This document shows, one piece after another, positions 6,612-13,353 of a stretch of 25,540 nucleotides of DNA. Numbering within the stretch: the stretch's first letter is position 1; the number at the start of each line of letters is the position of its first letter. The DNA is taken from positions 1 to 25,540 of IMG/VR virus record IMGVR_UViG_3300015371_000157, one strand, 5' to 3'. The position numbers were made by a program, and so were the translations under genes. This stretch comes from a virus. The notes under the pieces were generated by a model. It worked only from the letters and a program-made list of their open reading frames with translations. It was not told where the DNA came from and made no database searches.

Positions 6612-8374
6612 CAGTGGACCGCCGGGACTGGCGTCGGACGGTGGGCGGCGTTCACGGCCCACACCAGCGCCCTGATCAGATGCGTCGGGCCTCGCGGCAC
6701 CAGCTGCAGCCCGCCCGTCACGGATTCGCGAACCTGGGCCATCAGCAGCGCCTTGTCGAGCTCCTCGGTCGTCTCATCGTGGACGAGCGCTCCGGCGGCG
6801 GCGAGGTCACGGAACAGCGCCAGCCCAACACGGGTCTCCGCGCCGGCCGCGGCCTGCGGCATTGGAACAGTCCCCTGCGGAACCGAGTCCCTCATCGTCG
6901 CGCCGACCAGCAGTTGGCGGATCCGCCGGTGCAAACCCAAAACCTGCATCTCCCGGATCGCACTGTCCCAGCCTTCGGGGCACGTCCACGCGTCAACCTC
7001 GATCCGGTCGTCAGCGGTCCGCCCGGCGACAGCGACCGCGGCGCCATTGCCGTAATCGTCCTCCAACGCGACCCAGACCGGCCCGACCGTCATCACCCCC
7101 GGCTCGGCCAGGTCAGCCCACAAGCCGGCCGGCAACAGTTCGGTGATCCCGGTCGTGACCTGCTGCCTGCGCGGCCACTGGTTCAAGCACTGGGCCTTGA
7201 ACGCCTCGATCGGATCCGGCTCGTCCGGGTCGTCCTCAGCCTCCCCCGCCCGTGCCGCCTGCAGCTGCTTCCCGACCCACCGTTGCCGCTGCGCCGTCCA
7301 GTGCGGCGACGCTGACCGCCACGCTGCCACATCATCAAGCTCGGAGCCGCGAGGCGCGGACCACTCGATCAGTAGATCCCCGTCGCCCTGCTCGAGCTGC
7401 TCCAACGCCATCCGCCGCCGCGTCAACATCAGCGACGTCGCCGCCCGATGCGCCGTCGACAACAACCACAGCTGCGGCTGCTCCCGCTCGACCATCGTCG
7501 GCGTCAACCCCTCATCGACGACCTTCGGACTGACCTTCCACGCCTCGTCGACCGCGCCGACCGACACCGAATAGCCGTACACGCCGCCACGCGACCGGAG
7601 CATCCACCGTGACCCGTCAGCGACGAGCTCGATCATCTGCTCGCCGTTCACCTCCCGAACCCGATACCCGTCCTGCGACCGAGCCCACGCCAACGCCGGC
7701 CGCTGCACCTCCTTGCACGCCGGCAGATCCTTCGCCGTATGAAGCACATCCTGCGGCTCGCCGAACCGATCACCCTGATGGATCCGCCACAACACCAGGT
7801 CACGCAACAGCCACGACTTCCCGACCTGCCGGGCCGTCGACATCACGAACGTCTCCCACACCAACCGGCCCTGATCGTCGACCTCGAGCAAACGAGTCGC
7901 GGCCAACCGCTGCCACCAGCGCAACTCCCTGCCGGCCCGCCGGCTAGCCCAACGGCAAAACTCCGCACCCAGCGAGCCCACAGCGGCAGGATGCGGAACC
8001 GTCATGTACCGCGGCCACGTCGCGTCCTTCGGTGGCCGCCTCAGCCCCCGCAGCCACGGAACCTGCCACCGCGGGTCGTCCGCCGGCAGCCCTTGCGGCT
8101 CCGGCTCGTCCTCGTCAACCGGCTCCCACCACGGCCGCCGCCCATTCGTCGCCCGGTTACACCGCGCATGCTCCGGCCCGCTGTACCGATGCCGGTCGCC
8201 GTCCAGATGGCCGAGGTCCCACGGCTCGCCAGGGCGGATCAGCTCACCGCAACGAGCACACCGGCACTGACCAGACGCCACGAACGGCACCAGCCGCTCC
8301 CTTCGCGCCTGATGCTCCCGACCGTACCGCTGGTCGCCTCCTCTCGGCCTTGATCGCGTCGCTACCGCTGACAT
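6611..8374 (-). CDS. HNH nuclease-terminase large subunit fusion
   Basis: The protein has 587 residues in one uninterrupted frame. Residues 15-80 are an HNH endonuclease domain of the type usually coded as a separate gene beside the terminase: RYGREHQARR, CARCG (C39, C42), DLGH (H56) and PEHARCN (H69, C72, N73). An acidic Pro-rich linker (about 82-100) leads into TerL. The ATPase shows ARQVGKS (Walker A, about 181-187), GAVDEAW (Walker B, D276/E277) and LWLLSTA (coupling motif). The C-terminal nuclease domain starts near VWVALEDDYGNG. TerL cuts and pumps DNA; in HK97-type phages a separate HNH protein helps it at cos. The start at 8374 lacks a good ribosome site, and a GTG at 8290 has one (AGGGAG), but it would drop the conserved YGxxHQ motif. 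No small terminase gene was recognised. Confidence 0.92.
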   Translation of the reverse strand: MSAVATRSRPRGGDQRYGREHQARRERLVPFVASGQCRCARCGELIRPGEPWDLGHLDGDRHRYSGPEHARCNRATNGRRPWWEPVDEDEPEPQGLPADDPRWQVPWLRGLRRPPKDATWPRYMTVPHPAAVGSLGAEFCRWASRRAGRELRWWQRLAATRLLEVDDQGRLVWETFVMSTARQVGKSWLLRDLVLWRIHQGDRFGEPQDVLHTAKDLPACKEVQRPALAWARSQDGYRVREVNGEQMIELVADGSRWMLRSRGGVYGYSVSVGAVDEAWKVSPKVVDEGLTPTMVEREQPQLWLLSTAHRAATSLMLTRRRMALEQLEQGDGDLLIEWSAPRGSELDDVAAWRSASPHWTAQRQRWVGKQLQAARAGEAEDDPDEPDPIEAFKAQCLNQWPRRQQVTTGITELLPAGLWADLAEPGVMTVGPVWVALEDDYGNGAAVAVAGRTADDRIEVDAWTCPEGWDSAIREMQVLGLHRRIRQLLVGATMRDSVPQGTVPMPQAAAGAETRVGLALFRDLAAAGALVHDETTEELDKALLMAQVRESVTGGLQLVPRGPTHLIRALVWAVNAAHRPTPVPAVH

Positions 8375-8430
8375 CGTCCAAGGGGGGAAAATTTCGGGAG
8401 AGGAACGAGGGTCAGCACGGGTCGCAAATC
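8375..8430. other. Gap upstream of terminase: candidate cos site and late promoter
   Basis: These 56 non-coding bases lie between the early terminator and the terminase start. They contain a G run followed by the inverted repeat GAAA-A-TTTC at 8387-8395. cos or pac sites of HK97-type phages are normally close to the terminase genes, and the HNH domain of the terminase supports a cos mechanism. I cannot define an overhang from one sequence. A late promoter must also lie near here if the terminator works, but no clear boxes are visible. Confidence 0.3.
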
Positions 8431-8455
8431 AAAAAACCGGCTCATATCAGGCCGG
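8431..8455 (-). terminator. Rho-independent terminator of the early operon
   Basis: On the minus strand a CCGGC/GCCGG stem with a 9-base loop is followed by TTTTTT. The stop codon of the 117-residue gene lies in the loop. This is the only strong terminator between the leftward early genes and the terminase, so it probably separates early from late transcription. Confidence 0.8.
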
Positions 8456-8795
8456 GGATGGTGACGAGGAGGGGTGAGCCGTTGGGTGGTTCGGTGCCGG
8501 TGGGGCTGCCAGCGTGGGTTTTGACGGGGATGATCCAGCAGTCGCCGTTGAGGGCGGGCCTGCCGGTGCTTTGGTAGCGGTGCCAGCTCGAGGCGGCGGT
8601 CTTCTGCTGAAGGTAGATCACGTTTTGGGGTGTGAGCCGCATCAGGTTGCCGCTGCGGTCGGTGTTGTTCGAGTCGAGCCGATGCACGTAGAGCTGGGTG
8701 GCTTGGCTTGGTTCGTCGTGGTTGACGCCGATCTTTCCGGCTTGTGCGAAGGGACCGTCGATTGCTGGTCGTTGCCAGTTCCATTCGGCGTTCAT
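8442..8795 (-). CDS. Hypothetical protein, last gene of early operon (117 aa)
   Basis: The ATG at 8795 overlaps the stop of the small membrane protein (TAATG). I do not recognise the family. The sequence has a plausible globular composition: NWQRPAIDGPFAQAGKIGVN, TQLYVHRLDSNNTDRSGNL, VIYLQQKTAASSWHRYQSTG and DCWIIPVKTH. It has no membrane segment and no Cys pairs. It ends inside the hairpin of a terminator, which supports it as the last translated gene of the early transcript. Confidence 0.6.
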   Translation of the reverse strand: MNAEWNWQRPAIDGPFAQAGKIGVNHDEPSQATQLYVHRLDSNNTDRSGNLMRLTPQNVIYLQQKTAASSWHRYQSTGRPALNGDCWIIPVKTHAGSPTGTEPPNGSPLLVTIPGLI

Positions 8796-8884
8796 TAGCC
8801 GAAGCCGTGGAAGAGGGCGATGACGAGGACGACGGCGATGACGACGAGCGCGAGGCCTGGCAGGTTGATGCCAACGCCGTTCAC
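8795..8884 (-). CDS. Very small membrane protein (29 aa)
   Basis: A GTG at 8884 gives a 29-residue peptide that is almost one hydrophobic helix (LPGLALVVIAVVLVIALF) with a short polar start and an HGFG tail. Its stop shares two bases with the next ATG (TAATG), which argues for coupled translation. No clear ribosome site precedes the GTG, so the start is uncertain. The function is unknown; small inner-membrane effectors or holin-like peptides look like this. Confidence 0.45.
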   Translation of the reverse strand: MNGVGINLPGLALVVIAVVLVIALFHGFG

Positions 8885-8909
8885 TACGCTTGGTGGTCGC
8901 GGTGCGGGG

Positions 8910-9479
8910 TCAGGGGCGCGAACCTCCTGGTGTTCGGAGTGGAGCTCGGTTCGCGCGCGATCTGTGAGACGGAACGGTCCGTTCTGCAGACGGATCGTCC
9001 TGCGGGGAGTATGCACGCCGCGTCTGTTGTCGGTCAACCGATGTGAGCTCGTAGACGGTCGTGCGCATCCCGGGTGAGCCGTACAGCTTGTCGGCGGTGA
9101 CCATTGCGATCTGGGAGTCGTCCTGCCAGATGATTCCTTTCGCGGCGTCGCCGAGCGCGCGGAGGAGCTTGTCGAGGTCGGGCACTTTCGTGTGATAGGC
9201 CGGCGCCGAGGGTTTGAGGGTGCCAACGTTGCGGCCGGTGCCGTAATGCGATCTCGGACGCGGGAACCAGAAGACGGCCGAGAGCAGCAGCGGCCCCGCG
9301 ATCGGTGGCGTGCCGGCCATCGCTGTGTGCGCGGCCGCGGCGACGGCGTTCCGCCACGGCTCGAGCTGCGGGTTGCTCTCGCGGACCCAGGTGCGGCGGG
9401 CGCTGCGCCCAATCGTCTTTGATCCCTGCGGTTGCGGGAGTCCGTGCACGGTGAACTGGCAGACGAGGGTGAGCGTCAC
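8910..9479 (-). CDS. rusA: RusA-like Holliday junction resolvase
   Basis: The protein has 189 residues and its ATG overlaps the replication gene stop (ATGA). RusA is a dimeric metal-dependent endonuclease that resolves four-way junctions made during phage recombination and replication. The motif VHGLPQPQGSK near the start, the acidic cluster PDLDKLLRALGDA (D101, D103, D111) and GIIWQDDSQI (D120, D121) are all present. The family core ends near residue 150; the last 40 residues (RQQTRRAYSPQ onwards) are polar and probably disordered. It pairs with the RecT-like protein two genes upstream. Confidence 0.88.
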   Translation of the reverse strand: MTLTLVCQFTVHGLPQPQGSKTIGRSARRTWVRESNPQLEPWRNAVAAAAHTAMAGTPPIAGPLLLSAVFWFPRPRSHYGTGRNVGTLKPSAPAYHTKVPDLDKLLRALGDAAKGIIWQDDSQIAMVTADKLYGSPGMRTTVYELTSVDRQQTRRAYSPQDDPSAERTVPSHRSRANRAPLRTPGGSRP

Positions 9480-10183
9480 CAGTCGTCCTCGTCGTCGGCC
9501 GCCTCCCCGTCACCGTTCAGCCGACGTGCCAGACGGCCGAGCTCCGTGCGCTCGCGCTCTTCGAGACGGTACTGGGCGAGCTCCTCCTGGAGCGTGGTCG
9601 GCTCGTACTGGAAGCCGCCGTTACGGACCATCGCCTCGGCTTTCGTCAGGTCGGACGGGCGGCGGCGCTTCCGCGCGACCTCACGCAGTGACGAGCCCGC
9701 CTGGCGCGGCGTCGCGCCGCACGTCCGGCACCGCTTGCCTGGCTCGACCGGGTCGCCGCACTGTTTACAGCGAAGCTGCTGATCCCCCTCTTCGAGGGGT
9801 AAGGGGTCCTCTAGTTCTTCTTCTCCTTCTACGCGCGCGCGCGGGGAGCTATAGACCTCCTCTAGACGCCGCTCTAGAGTTGCTCTAGAGCAGAACTCGA
9901 TGAAACCCGCATCACTGAGCGCATCGAGTGTGACTCTCGTGAGTCTGAGGCCGAGCCTGTCGGAGAGTTGTCGGGTATCTGTCGAGAGTCTGCCGAAGGT
10001 CCGTGCGAAGGCTATGCGGAGGTCGTGGAGCACTCCTCGCTGGAACGCCGACAGCTCCAGGTACCGCTCGTCGTCGAGCTGCTTCGTGTAATCCTTGATC
10101 CACGCGGGGGCACGATCGCGCTCGGGCCGGTAGTGCTGGAAGTCCTGCCAGCGGTAGATCCAGATGTAGTCGTCGGCGCTCAC
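9476..10183 (-). CDS. Replication initiator-like protein with zinc ribbon
   Basis: The protein has 235 residues, and its GTG at 10183 has GAGGAGG 6 bases upstream. The N-terminal 95 residues resemble the winged-helix domain of phage replisome organisers: YIWIYRWQDFQHYRPERDRAPAWIK, AFQRGVLHDLRIAFART, TRQLSDRLGLRLTRVTLDAL and AGFIE. An acidic, low-complexity linker follows (about 100-135). It holds the CTCTAG repeats in the DNA. Then comes a CKQCG...CRTCG zinc ribbon (C139, C142, C152, C155), a basic stretch ARKRRRPSDL and an acidic tail ending DDEDDW. It probably binds the origin and recruits host helicase. It is the only replication protein seen in the genome. Confidence 0.72.
   Translation of the reverse strand: MSADDYIWIYRWQDFQHYRPERDRAPAWIKDYTKQLDDERYLELSAFQRGVLHDLRIAFARTFGRLSTDTRQLSDRLGLRLTRVTLDALSDAGFIEFCSRATLERRLEEVYSSPRARVEGEEELEDPLPLEEGDQQLRCKQCGDPVEPGKRCRTCGATPRQAGSSLREVARKRRRPSDLTKAEAMVRNGGFQYEPTTLQEELAQYRLEERERTELGRLARRLNGDGEAADDEDDW
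9809..9890. repeat. CTCTAG repeat cluster, candidate replication origin
   Basis: CTCTAG occurs at 9809, 9860, 9872 and 9883. The last two are palindromic CTCTAGAG copies in a GCTCTAGAG direct repeat with an 11-bp step, about one helical turn. Next to them are a pyrimidine tract (9812-9830) and an alternating CG tract (9831-9842). All this lies inside the linker-coding part of the replication gene, as the lambda origin lies inside gene O. CTAG is a rare word in high-GC bacterial DNA, so the cluster is unlikely to be chance. Confidence 0.5.
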
Positions 10184-10367
10184 CGCCGCCTCCTCGGCCT
10201 CGGCAGACGCTCGCCGGCGAGCGCCTGCTCGACCATCCGGACGACCGCCTGGGCGTGCCGATCAAGCCCAGCCTCGCCGCCGAGGCCGTGGAACGGACAG
10301 CAGGCGGAACGGACCCGGGCCTCGAGACCGGGATCGTGGCGGCGACGGGTGTCTCGTGCCGGTGCCG
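10184..10367 (-). other. Gap with open frame lacking a usual start codon
   Basis: This 184-bp stretch separates the RecT-like and replication genes in an otherwise overlapping operon. One minus-strand frame stays open and ends at a TGA overlapping the next GTG, exactly like the real genes around it. Its end reads SACCPFHGLGGEAGLDRHAQ, then VVRMVEQALAGERL. No ATG, GTG or TTG precedes this part; the first ATG would give only 18 residues. It could be a small gene with an unusual start, or a decayed gene. Confidence 0.35.
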
Positions 10368-11306
10368 CTAGAACCCCTCCGGGAGCGGCTCCGTCTGCGG
10401 GTTCGACGGGTTGTACTCGATCAGGTCGTAGATCACCTTCGTCGCCTCGGCCTTCGTCAGGTCGGACGAGCTCTTGACCTCGCGGCCGAGGATGCGGCCG
10501 ACGAACGACAGCCGCTCGTCCCTGCCGCTGATCTTCTTCTCGCGGAAGAGCTCGCTGATCCGGTCGCGCTGCCGCTTCTCGATCGGCTCCGGCGTGTAGA
10601 AGTGCTCGTCGGCCTCGCGCATCGCCGCCTCCGAGGGACGCTCGGCCCGCGCCTCCGCGGCCGTCGGGCGTTCCGTCGGGTCGGGCGGCGGCGGCTCGTC
10701 CGACAGGTCGGTGAAGTCGGCCTCCTCGACGTCGTCGGCCGGCTCCGGCTCCGGCTCCGGCGGCGGCGCCGGAACGCCGGTGATCTCGGCGAGCTCGTCC
10801 TCCTGCGTCTGCAGGCCGAGCGTGACCTCGGGCGCGTAGTCGTCGAGCACGTACTTCGACGCGCGTGCCCAGAGCATCCGTGCCGGGTGCGTCTGCCACG
10901 CCGACCTGTCGCGGACGAGACCAGCGGTCTTCGCCTGCTCGAACGTGAACGTCGAACGGCCGATCTCTCGGCCGGTCGCGCTGTCTTCGAGGACGGCGGT
11001 GCAGGTGGTTTCGTCCGAGTCGACGCGGCGGACGCGGTACCCGGCACGCGCCGCGAGGGCGCGGAGCAGCTTCGCCTGGACGAACAGCTTGCCGTGGATC
11101 ACCGAAAGCTCGGACGCGGCCATCGGCGGCAGCCCGAGCTCCTGGGCGTAGAACATCCGCAGCGCGGCCGCCGCGCCGAGCGCACGCGGACTCCCGTCGC
11201 CGCCCTCCGACAGCGCGAGCCAGGTGCCGAGCCGCGCGAAGCGGTCGAGCTCCGGATCGCGCACTGCGATCTCCGTCGACGGTGTTGCAGGTGCAGGGTC
11301 AGCCAT
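10368..11306 (-). CDS. RecT-like single-strand annealing protein
   Basis: The protein has 312 residues. I chose the ATG at 11306, which shares a base with the previous stop (TGATG) and has GAGAGGA 9 bases upstream. Residues 15-165 look like the RecT-type annealing proteins of actinophages: LGAAAALRMFYAQELGLPPM, SELSVIHGKLFVQAKLL, AARAGYRVRRV and a GREIGRSTFTFEQAKTAGL segment followed by WQTHPARMLWARA. A Pro/Glu-rich linker (about 180-245) follows, then a C-terminal helical domain (RDRISELFREKKISGRDER, GRILGREVKSSSDLTKAEA). It would pair complementary single strands in recombination-dependent replication with RusA downstream. No partner exonuclease was found. The family call is by motif resemblance. 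Confidence 0.65.
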   Translation of the reverse strand: MADPAPATPSTEIAVRDPELDRFARLGTWLALSEGGDGSPRALGAAAALRMFYAQELGLPPMAASELSVIHGKLFVQAKLLRALAARAGYRVRRVDSDETTCTAVLEDSATGREIGRSTFTFEQAKTAGLVRDRSAWQTHPARMLWARASKYVLDDYAPEVTLGLQTQEDELAEITGVPAPPPEPEPEPADDVEEADFTDLSDEPPPPDPTERPTAAEARAERPSEAAMREADEHFYTPEPIEKRQRDRISELFREKKISGRDERLSFVGRILGREVKSSSDLTKAEATKVIYDLIEYNPSNPQTEPLPEGF

Positions 11307-11779
11307 CAGAAGTAGTCCTCTCTCTCGACCGTGACCCGCCACGGCGCCGGCACGACCTGGCTGTGCCGCTCAAGCGCCTCGGCATAGCGCGGGTTCGTGG
11401 CGACCGACTTGGCGACCCGCCGGTCGACTCGGTAGTTGACGGTCTCGACGATCAGCTCGCCGATCCGGTGCTCGGGCAGGCCGAGCTTGCGGAGCTCGTC
11501 GGCCAGTTCGAGCGTGTCGTATTCGACCTTCTCGCCGCCGCTGACGACGGCCTTGAAGCCGTCGAGGTGCAGCGTCTTCGTTCCCTGTCGTTCCGCTTCC
11601 AGCCGGAGCGCGTCCATCAGTACGCTCCGGACGTCGTCCAGCTGCTTCTTCGCCTCCTGCAGCCGTTCGAGCGCTTCGGCGACCTGCTCCGGGTCGGCGA
11701 GCGCGATCAGCTCGCCGGTCAGCGGGATCACGACCTCGGCACGCCGCTCGAGCTCGCTATCAGGCTTCTTCGCGGTCAC
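11306..11779 (-). CDS. Conserved phage protein upstream of RecT (157 aa)
   Basis: The GTG at 11779 overlaps the previous stop (GTGA). The protein starts with a long helix or coiled coil (about 27-65: PEQVAEALERLQEAKKQLDD, VRSVLMDALRLEAERQGTK), then a beta-turn pair (TLHLDGFKAVVSGGEKVEY) and a helical DELRKLGLPEHRIGELIVE segment. The end is VNYRVDRRVAKSVATNPRYA. Proteins with this layout sit beside recombination genes in other actinophages, from my memory of the family. The biochemical role is not known; a nuclease partner or inhibitor would fit the place, without direct support. Confidence 0.75.
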   Translation of the reverse strand: MTAKKPDSELERRAEVVIPLTGELIALADPEQVAEALERLQEAKKQLDDVRSVLMDALRLEAERQGTKTLHLDGFKAVVSGGEKVEYDTLELADELRKLGLPEHRIGELIVETVNYRVDRRVAKSVATNPRYAEALERHSQVVPAPWRVTVEREDYF

Positions 11780-12006
11780 GTCGTGCGCCGCCAGTCGTTC
11801 GCGTGCGGGCAGGTCACGAAGTGACTGCGGTAGAGCGGCTCGCCCTCGAACGCGCCGGGCGAGACCGCGATCGCGACGTCGTCGCGGAGCACGAACAGCC
11901 CGCCGGGCTCAGGCCCGGTGTACGGCTCGGGGTCGAGCGGGATGCGGCGGCCGCGCTCGGTGCGCGCCCAGAGCAGCGGCGCGTCGCAAGAGCGGCAGCG
12001 GCTCAC
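11776..12006 (-). CDS. Small zinc-ribbon protein (76 aa)
   Basis: The GTG at 12006 overlaps the previous stop (GTGA). The protein begins SRCRSCDAPLLWARTERGRR and ends YRSHFVTCPHANDWRR. One CxxC and one C/H pair could hold one zinc. The IPLDPEPY turn and the SHFxTCPHA end are typical of a small family found in actinobacterial phages and hosts. The function is unknown. It is translationally coupled to genes on both sides. Confidence 0.75.
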   Translation of the reverse strand: MSRCRSCDAPLLWARTERGRRIPLDPEPYTGPEPGGLFVLRDDVAIAVSPGAFEGEPLYRSHFVTCPHANDWRRTT

Positions 12007-12380
12007 GCGCGCGCATCCTCGATCTGCCAGACGTGGAAGACGTGATCCTGCGCGGGCACGTTGACGTACTCGTCGGGTGGCGGCAGCAGCATCCCGAAGG
12101 TCAGGTCGAGCGGCAGCAGCCGGTAGCGCATCGCCTTGATGTCGTCCCAGGACGGGTGGCGGTTCCGGCGGGAGATCGTCGCGTGCCAGAGAAGTGAGCC
12201 GCCCGGCCCGGCAGGCTCGCGTGCGACGAAGATCGTCGCCTGCCCGAGCGAGTAGCGGCTGGCGTACAGGCCAACCGCCGCGTTGCCCATCCTCTCCGAC
12301 GCCGTGAATGGGCGCGCGACGGGCACTCCGGGATCCTCGTGTTCCCAGGTGCCCGGAACGTCTGGCGAGGTACGGCTCAT
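12003..12380 (-). CDS. Conserved phage protein of unknown function (125 aa)
   Basis: The ATG at 12380 overlaps the transglycosylase stop (ATGA); the frame is open further back only as a shadow. A GGGAG lies just upstream. The C-terminal half reads LLWHATISRRNRHPSWDDIK, AMRYRLLPLDLTFGMLLPPP, YVNVPAQDHVFHVWQI. I recall similar proteins, with a W-x-HxSIS...PSWDEMK...Y.LLP pattern, as common in phage early regions with no known role. The first 35 residues are Pro-rich and variable. No catalytic motif can be assigned. Confidence 0.75.
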   Translation of the reverse strand: MSRTSPDVPGTWEHEDPGVPVARPFTASERMGNAAVGLYASRYSLGQATIFVAREPAGPGGSLLWHATISRRNRHPSWDDIKAMRYRLLPLDLTFGMLLPPPDEYVNVPAQDHVFHVWQIEDARA

Positions 12381-12901
12381 CGGCACTCCCATTCGCTGCC
12401 GCGGCCCTGCTCGTGCATCCAGCCGGCAGCCAATGCGTTCGCGTACGGGGACCAGATCGAGAAGCGAGCGAACGGCGTCGACGCCCAGGTACTCGGCAAG
12501 AATTGAAAGAGTCCGGACGCGCCGGACGCGTTGTGCGCGGTCGGGCTGAAGGTGCCGCCGGTCTCGCACTCGGCTTTCCGCCACAACGTGGAGCACCACC
12601 CGTAGACGGCACAGGTGAGGTTGATCGCCTCGACGGCGCTCGAGCGGTGCAGAAGCTCGCGACGCAACCTGCGGGTTGCGGCGAACGCCCCCTGTAGCTG
12701 CCGGGTGCGGCGCCTGAATTGCCACGCCCAGAAGGCAGCGCTGTGGCCGCGGTACGTCGACGCGACTGTCCCTGTCGCGTCGTGGCGGCCGTCGGCGTTC
12801 GCAACACTGATCGCGCCGGCCAACAGGAGGCTGGCGAGGAGGGCGACGGCGGTTGAGCGGCGGCTGATCCTATAAGTGGCCTTAGGTTGCGTTGTGATCA
12901 C
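12377..12901 (-). CDS. Exported lysozyme-like / lytic transglycosylase domain protein
   Basis: The protein has 174 residues with a GTG start at 12901, overlapping the previous gene by 20 bp. Residues 10-36 form a signal peptide: ISRR, a hydrophobic core AVALLASLLLAGAISV, then ANA before a likely cleavage. The mature part has a helical arginine-rich segment (55-90) and a lysozyme-like domain with CETGGTFSP (probable catalytic Glu 113) and NASGASGLFQFLPSTWAS, as in SLT and Rpf-type transglycosylases. Four cysteines (97, 103, 112, 173) suit two disulfides outside the membrane. It would cut peptidoglycan. It is oddly placed in the early operon, 4 kb from the lysis genes, so a role in wall remodelling in lysogeny or early infection is as likely as lysis. 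Confidence 0.8.
   Translation of the reverse strand: MITTQPKATYRISRRSTAVALLASLLLAGAISVANADGRHDATGTVASTYRGHSAAFWAWQFRRRTRQLQGAFAATRRLRRELLHRSSAVEAINLTCAVYGWCSTLWRKAECETGGTFSPTAHNASGASGLFQFLPSTWASTPFARFSIWSPYANALAAGWMHEQGRGSEWECR
12872..12898. repeat. 27-bp imperfect direct repeat at gene start, copy 1
   Basis: This copy matches 13047-13073 at 23 of 27 positions; the shared core is GTGGCCTTAG. It covers the first codons of the exported lysozyme-like gene. The two proteins therefore begin alike: MITTQPKATY here and MTTHAKATY in the 63-residue gene. The spacing is 175 bp. Confidence 0.7.
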
Positions 12902-13073
12902 GCTCCCACTCAGCGAGAGCCTTCTGAGCGATTAGGTGAACGTTGCCGATGATCCGGGTGCGGTTAGCGCGAACGTCCGAGAGCCGCTCGCACTCACGCG
13001 CAGCGGCTTGTAGTGCCCCCACGAGCTTGTCCACCCGCTCCCGGTCATAGGTGGCCTTAGCGTGCGTTGTCAT
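12882..13073 (-). CDS. Small helical protein (63 aa)
   Basis: The ATG at 13073 overlaps the preceding gene by 17 bp. The sequence is helical and charged: DRERVDKLVGALQAAARECE, RLSDVRANRTRIIGNVHLIA, QKALAEWERDHNAT. I do not recognise the family. Its first nine codons lie in a 27-bp repeat shared with the start of the next gene. It has no HTH signature, though its size would suit a small DNA-binding or regulatory protein. Confidence 0.6.
   Translation of the reverse strand: MTTHAKATYDRERVDKLVGALQAAARECERLSDVRANRTRIIGNVHLIAQKALAEWERDHNAT
13047..13073. repeat. 27-bp imperfect direct repeat at gene start, copy 2
   Basis: This is the partner of 12872-12898. It covers codons 1-9 of the 63-residue gene. 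It may mark a past duplication of a translation start region or a bound control site. Confidence 0.7.
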
Positions 13074-13305
13074 GGCATTCACACGCGCAGAGGCCGAGGT
13101 AGTGGTTGTTCGTGGCGTCCATGACACCCTGGGTGCACTTGTCGCAGGCGGGAAGCTGGAGTTGCTTGCGCTGGTCGGCGATCCAGTCGCCTTCGGGGTC
13201 GTGGCAGACGAAAGCGTCGATCTCGGCCCTCCTCGCTCCGGCGTTGACCCAGTTACCACGCGAGGCAGTTTCTGCGCCTTCGTTCGGAGGGCCGAGCTTG
13301 TTCAC
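13057..13305 (-). CDS. Cysteine-rich small protein (82 aa)
   Basis: The GTG at 13305 is 42 bp left of attP, with AAGG about 10 bases upstream. The C-terminal half has ACDKCTQGV and LCACECHD, a CxxC and CxCxC set that could bind zinc. The middle holds FVCHDPEGDW. I do not recognise the family. It is the first gene after attP in the leftward direction, so in a prophage it would be the first phage gene next to host DNA at that end. Confidence 0.6.
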   Translation of the reverse strand: MNKLGPPNEGAETASRGNWVNAGARRAEIDAFVCHDPEGDWIADQRKQLQLPACDKCTQGVMDATNNHYLGLCACECHDNAR

Positions 13306-13341
13306 GAACGCACGCCTTCACGGCTTATGGCGCTTTGAGCT

Positions 13342-13353
13342 TTTTCCCTGCTA
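13342..13353. repeat. 12-bp direct repeat at attP, left copy
   Basis: TTTTCCCTGCTA here recurs exactly at 13405-13416, 63 bp away. The likeness extends to 20 of 26 bases (through CGGG). The left copy enters the tRNA anticodon loop; the right copy begins just after the tRNA end. They could be integrase-binding arm or core sites. Confidence 0.7.

Noticed and set aside
9831-9842. Alternating CG tract as a Z-DNA element
   Set aside because: Only 12 bases long within a coding region; noted only as neighbour of the candidate origin.
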